DNA of 7,828 nucleotides, taken from an uncultured Eubacteriales bacterium (lineage in GTDB: Bacteria > Bacillota > Clostridia > Oscillospirales > Oscillospiraceae). Location of the stretch: positions 1-7,828 of the forward strand of contig URVR01000077.1 of assembly GCA_900551355.1 (NCBI GenBank), given 5' to 3'. The position numbers were made by a program, and so were the translations under genes. The first letter of the stretch is position 1; each line of letters starts with the position of its first letter. The notes beneath the pieces are model-generated. The model made no database searches. It was not told where the DNA came from and saw only the letters and a program-made list of their open reading frames with translations. Shown here piece by piece: positions 7,185 to 7,828 of this stretch.

Positions 7185-7800
7185 AAATATACATGGACCG
7201 TTACGGCCAGCTGCGACTTCGAGGGCAGCGTGATGGTGTCCAACCCCCTGACGGCACTGGAGTTCCACCTGCGCGCCAGCGGTGCGGAGAGCACCGTGCT
7301 GCGTCCGCAGAGCGACAGGGAGTACGCCATCCGGTACTACTTCGACACGGCGGCGGACCGGACGGGTGAGCACTATTTCCTGGAGATGCAGGAGCTGGGT
7401 AAAAAACCCACCACCGCCAGCTTCCAGGTGCCTGACAAGGGACTGCTGGCACCCAGCGGCGACTATCACGTCACCGCCGTGCTGGTGGAGAAGGTGACAG
7501 GCGACTTCAACGGTGACGGCACCGTTGCCGCGGATGAGTATTCCTGGGTCACCGTGGATACCCAGACCTCCGGCGACCCCATGGCCTATGATAATACGAT
7601 GCAGCCCAACGCGCCCACGGACGTGGTGCTGACGGCCGCCGGCAACGAGACGCTGACCGCCGAATGGACGGCGGTGGAGAAGGGCGTGGACGGCTACCGC
7701 GTGACCCTGTACTATCAGGAGAACGGCGTCTGGAAGCAGGCGGGCGCACCCTATGTGCTGGAAAACGCGGACTTTGAGGACGGCAGCGGAACCGCCGCCG
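7185..7800 (+). CDS. In-frame continuation of the secreted protein after TAG, 3'-incomplete
   Basis: Directly after the TAG the frame of the preceding gene stays open for 205 more codons, until genuine sequence ends at about 7800. It begins KYTWTVTASCDF, which reads as a beta strand joined to the preceding residues. It contains a canonical EF-hand loop DFNGDGTVAADE (7503-7538; Asp1, Asn3, Asp5, Gly6, Glu12), as seen in dockerin-like or calcium-binding segments, although only one copy is visible. From about 7611 the sequence APTDVVLTAAGNETLTAEW followed by GYRVTLYY resembles the start of a fibronectin type III domain, common in extracellular Firmicutes proteins. No signal peptide or convincing start site is present, so it is unlikely to be a separate gene. 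The nearest in-frame ATG, at 7233, has only a weak GAGGG upstream. The most probable reading is the distal part of one larger protein, reached in a version of the gene without the stop or by read-through. Confidence 0.6.
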
Positions 7801-7828
7801 CTGTCTCTTATACACATCTCCGAGCCCA
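7801..7828. other. Nextera transposase adapter left in the assembly (not biological)
   Basis: Bases 7801-7819 are the exact 19-bp Tn5 mosaic end CTGTCTCTTATACACATCT as read into a Nextera adapter. CCGAGCCCA (7820-7828) is the start of the read-2 side of that adapter. Genuine genomic sequence stops at about 7800. Translations across it give the known artefact peptides SYTHLRAH on the + strand and MCIRDS on the - strand, and these should be ignored. Confidence 0.97.

Noticed and set aside
7233..7800. Independent downstream gene starting at ATG 7233
   Set aside because: There is only a weak GAGGG upstream, no signal peptide for a product with extracellular-type domains, and protein-like sequence already begins before this ATG, directly after the TAG.
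3582..7817. Antisense open frame of 1411 codons opposite the secreted-protein gene
   Set aside because: It shares codon boundaries with the sense gene and is open only because that gene never uses TTA, CTA or TCA. Its predicted protein is a Gly/Arg/His/Gln/Val-rich shadow, its start lies in the adapter (MCIRDS artefact), and it has no ribosome site of its own.

Overview
The window is GC-rich bacterial DNA carrying three protein-coding units, all on the + strand. Strong Shine-Dalgarno sites and a near-consensus sigma-70-type promoter are visible. There is also a MalT-like LuxR regulator and a long secreted protein with a Firmicutes-style signal peptide (MKKRLL...LLLPVEAFA). Together these suggest a GC-rich gut Clostridia lineage of the Oscillospiraceae type (relatives of Flavonifractor, Oscillibacter or Lawsonibacter). 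That placement is inference from style, not a database match. The last 28 bases are Nextera library adapter, so genuine DNA ends near 7800 and this is the raw end of a short-read contig.

Layout: (1) 1-1176 is the 3' five-sixths of a dihydrolipoyl dehydrogenase (E3) gene, cut off by the window start. (2) 1189-1229 is a perfect 19-bp hairpin that ends this unit. (3) A promoter (TTGACG, 17 bp, TATAAT) at 1246-1274 drives a leader of about 100 nt and an 811-residue LuxR-family ATP-dependent regulator at 1384-3819. The open frame runs back to 1246, but the promoter overlaps that upstream part, so the start at 1384 is preferred. (4) The 107-bp gap at 3820-3926 is dense with signals: a short inverted repeat, an extended -10 and a second palindrome over the predicted transcription start. 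(5) 3927-7184 encodes a large secreted protein of 1085 residues that I cannot assign to a known family. It stops at an in-frame TAG, after which the same frame stays open and protein-like to the end of genuine DNA at 7800. The continuation contains an EF-hand-type calcium loop and the start of a fibronectin-III-like domain.

How they fit: the lpd gene belongs to an upstream operon not seen here and is insulated by the terminator. The regulator and the secreted protein form a plausible pair. The regulator is the nearest transcription factor, and the inverted repeat sits about 42.5 bp upstream of the predicted start, the geometry of LuxR-type class II activation. The most notable points are the in-frame amber codon splitting an otherwise continuous reading frame, and the unassigned large secreted protein with its compact control region.
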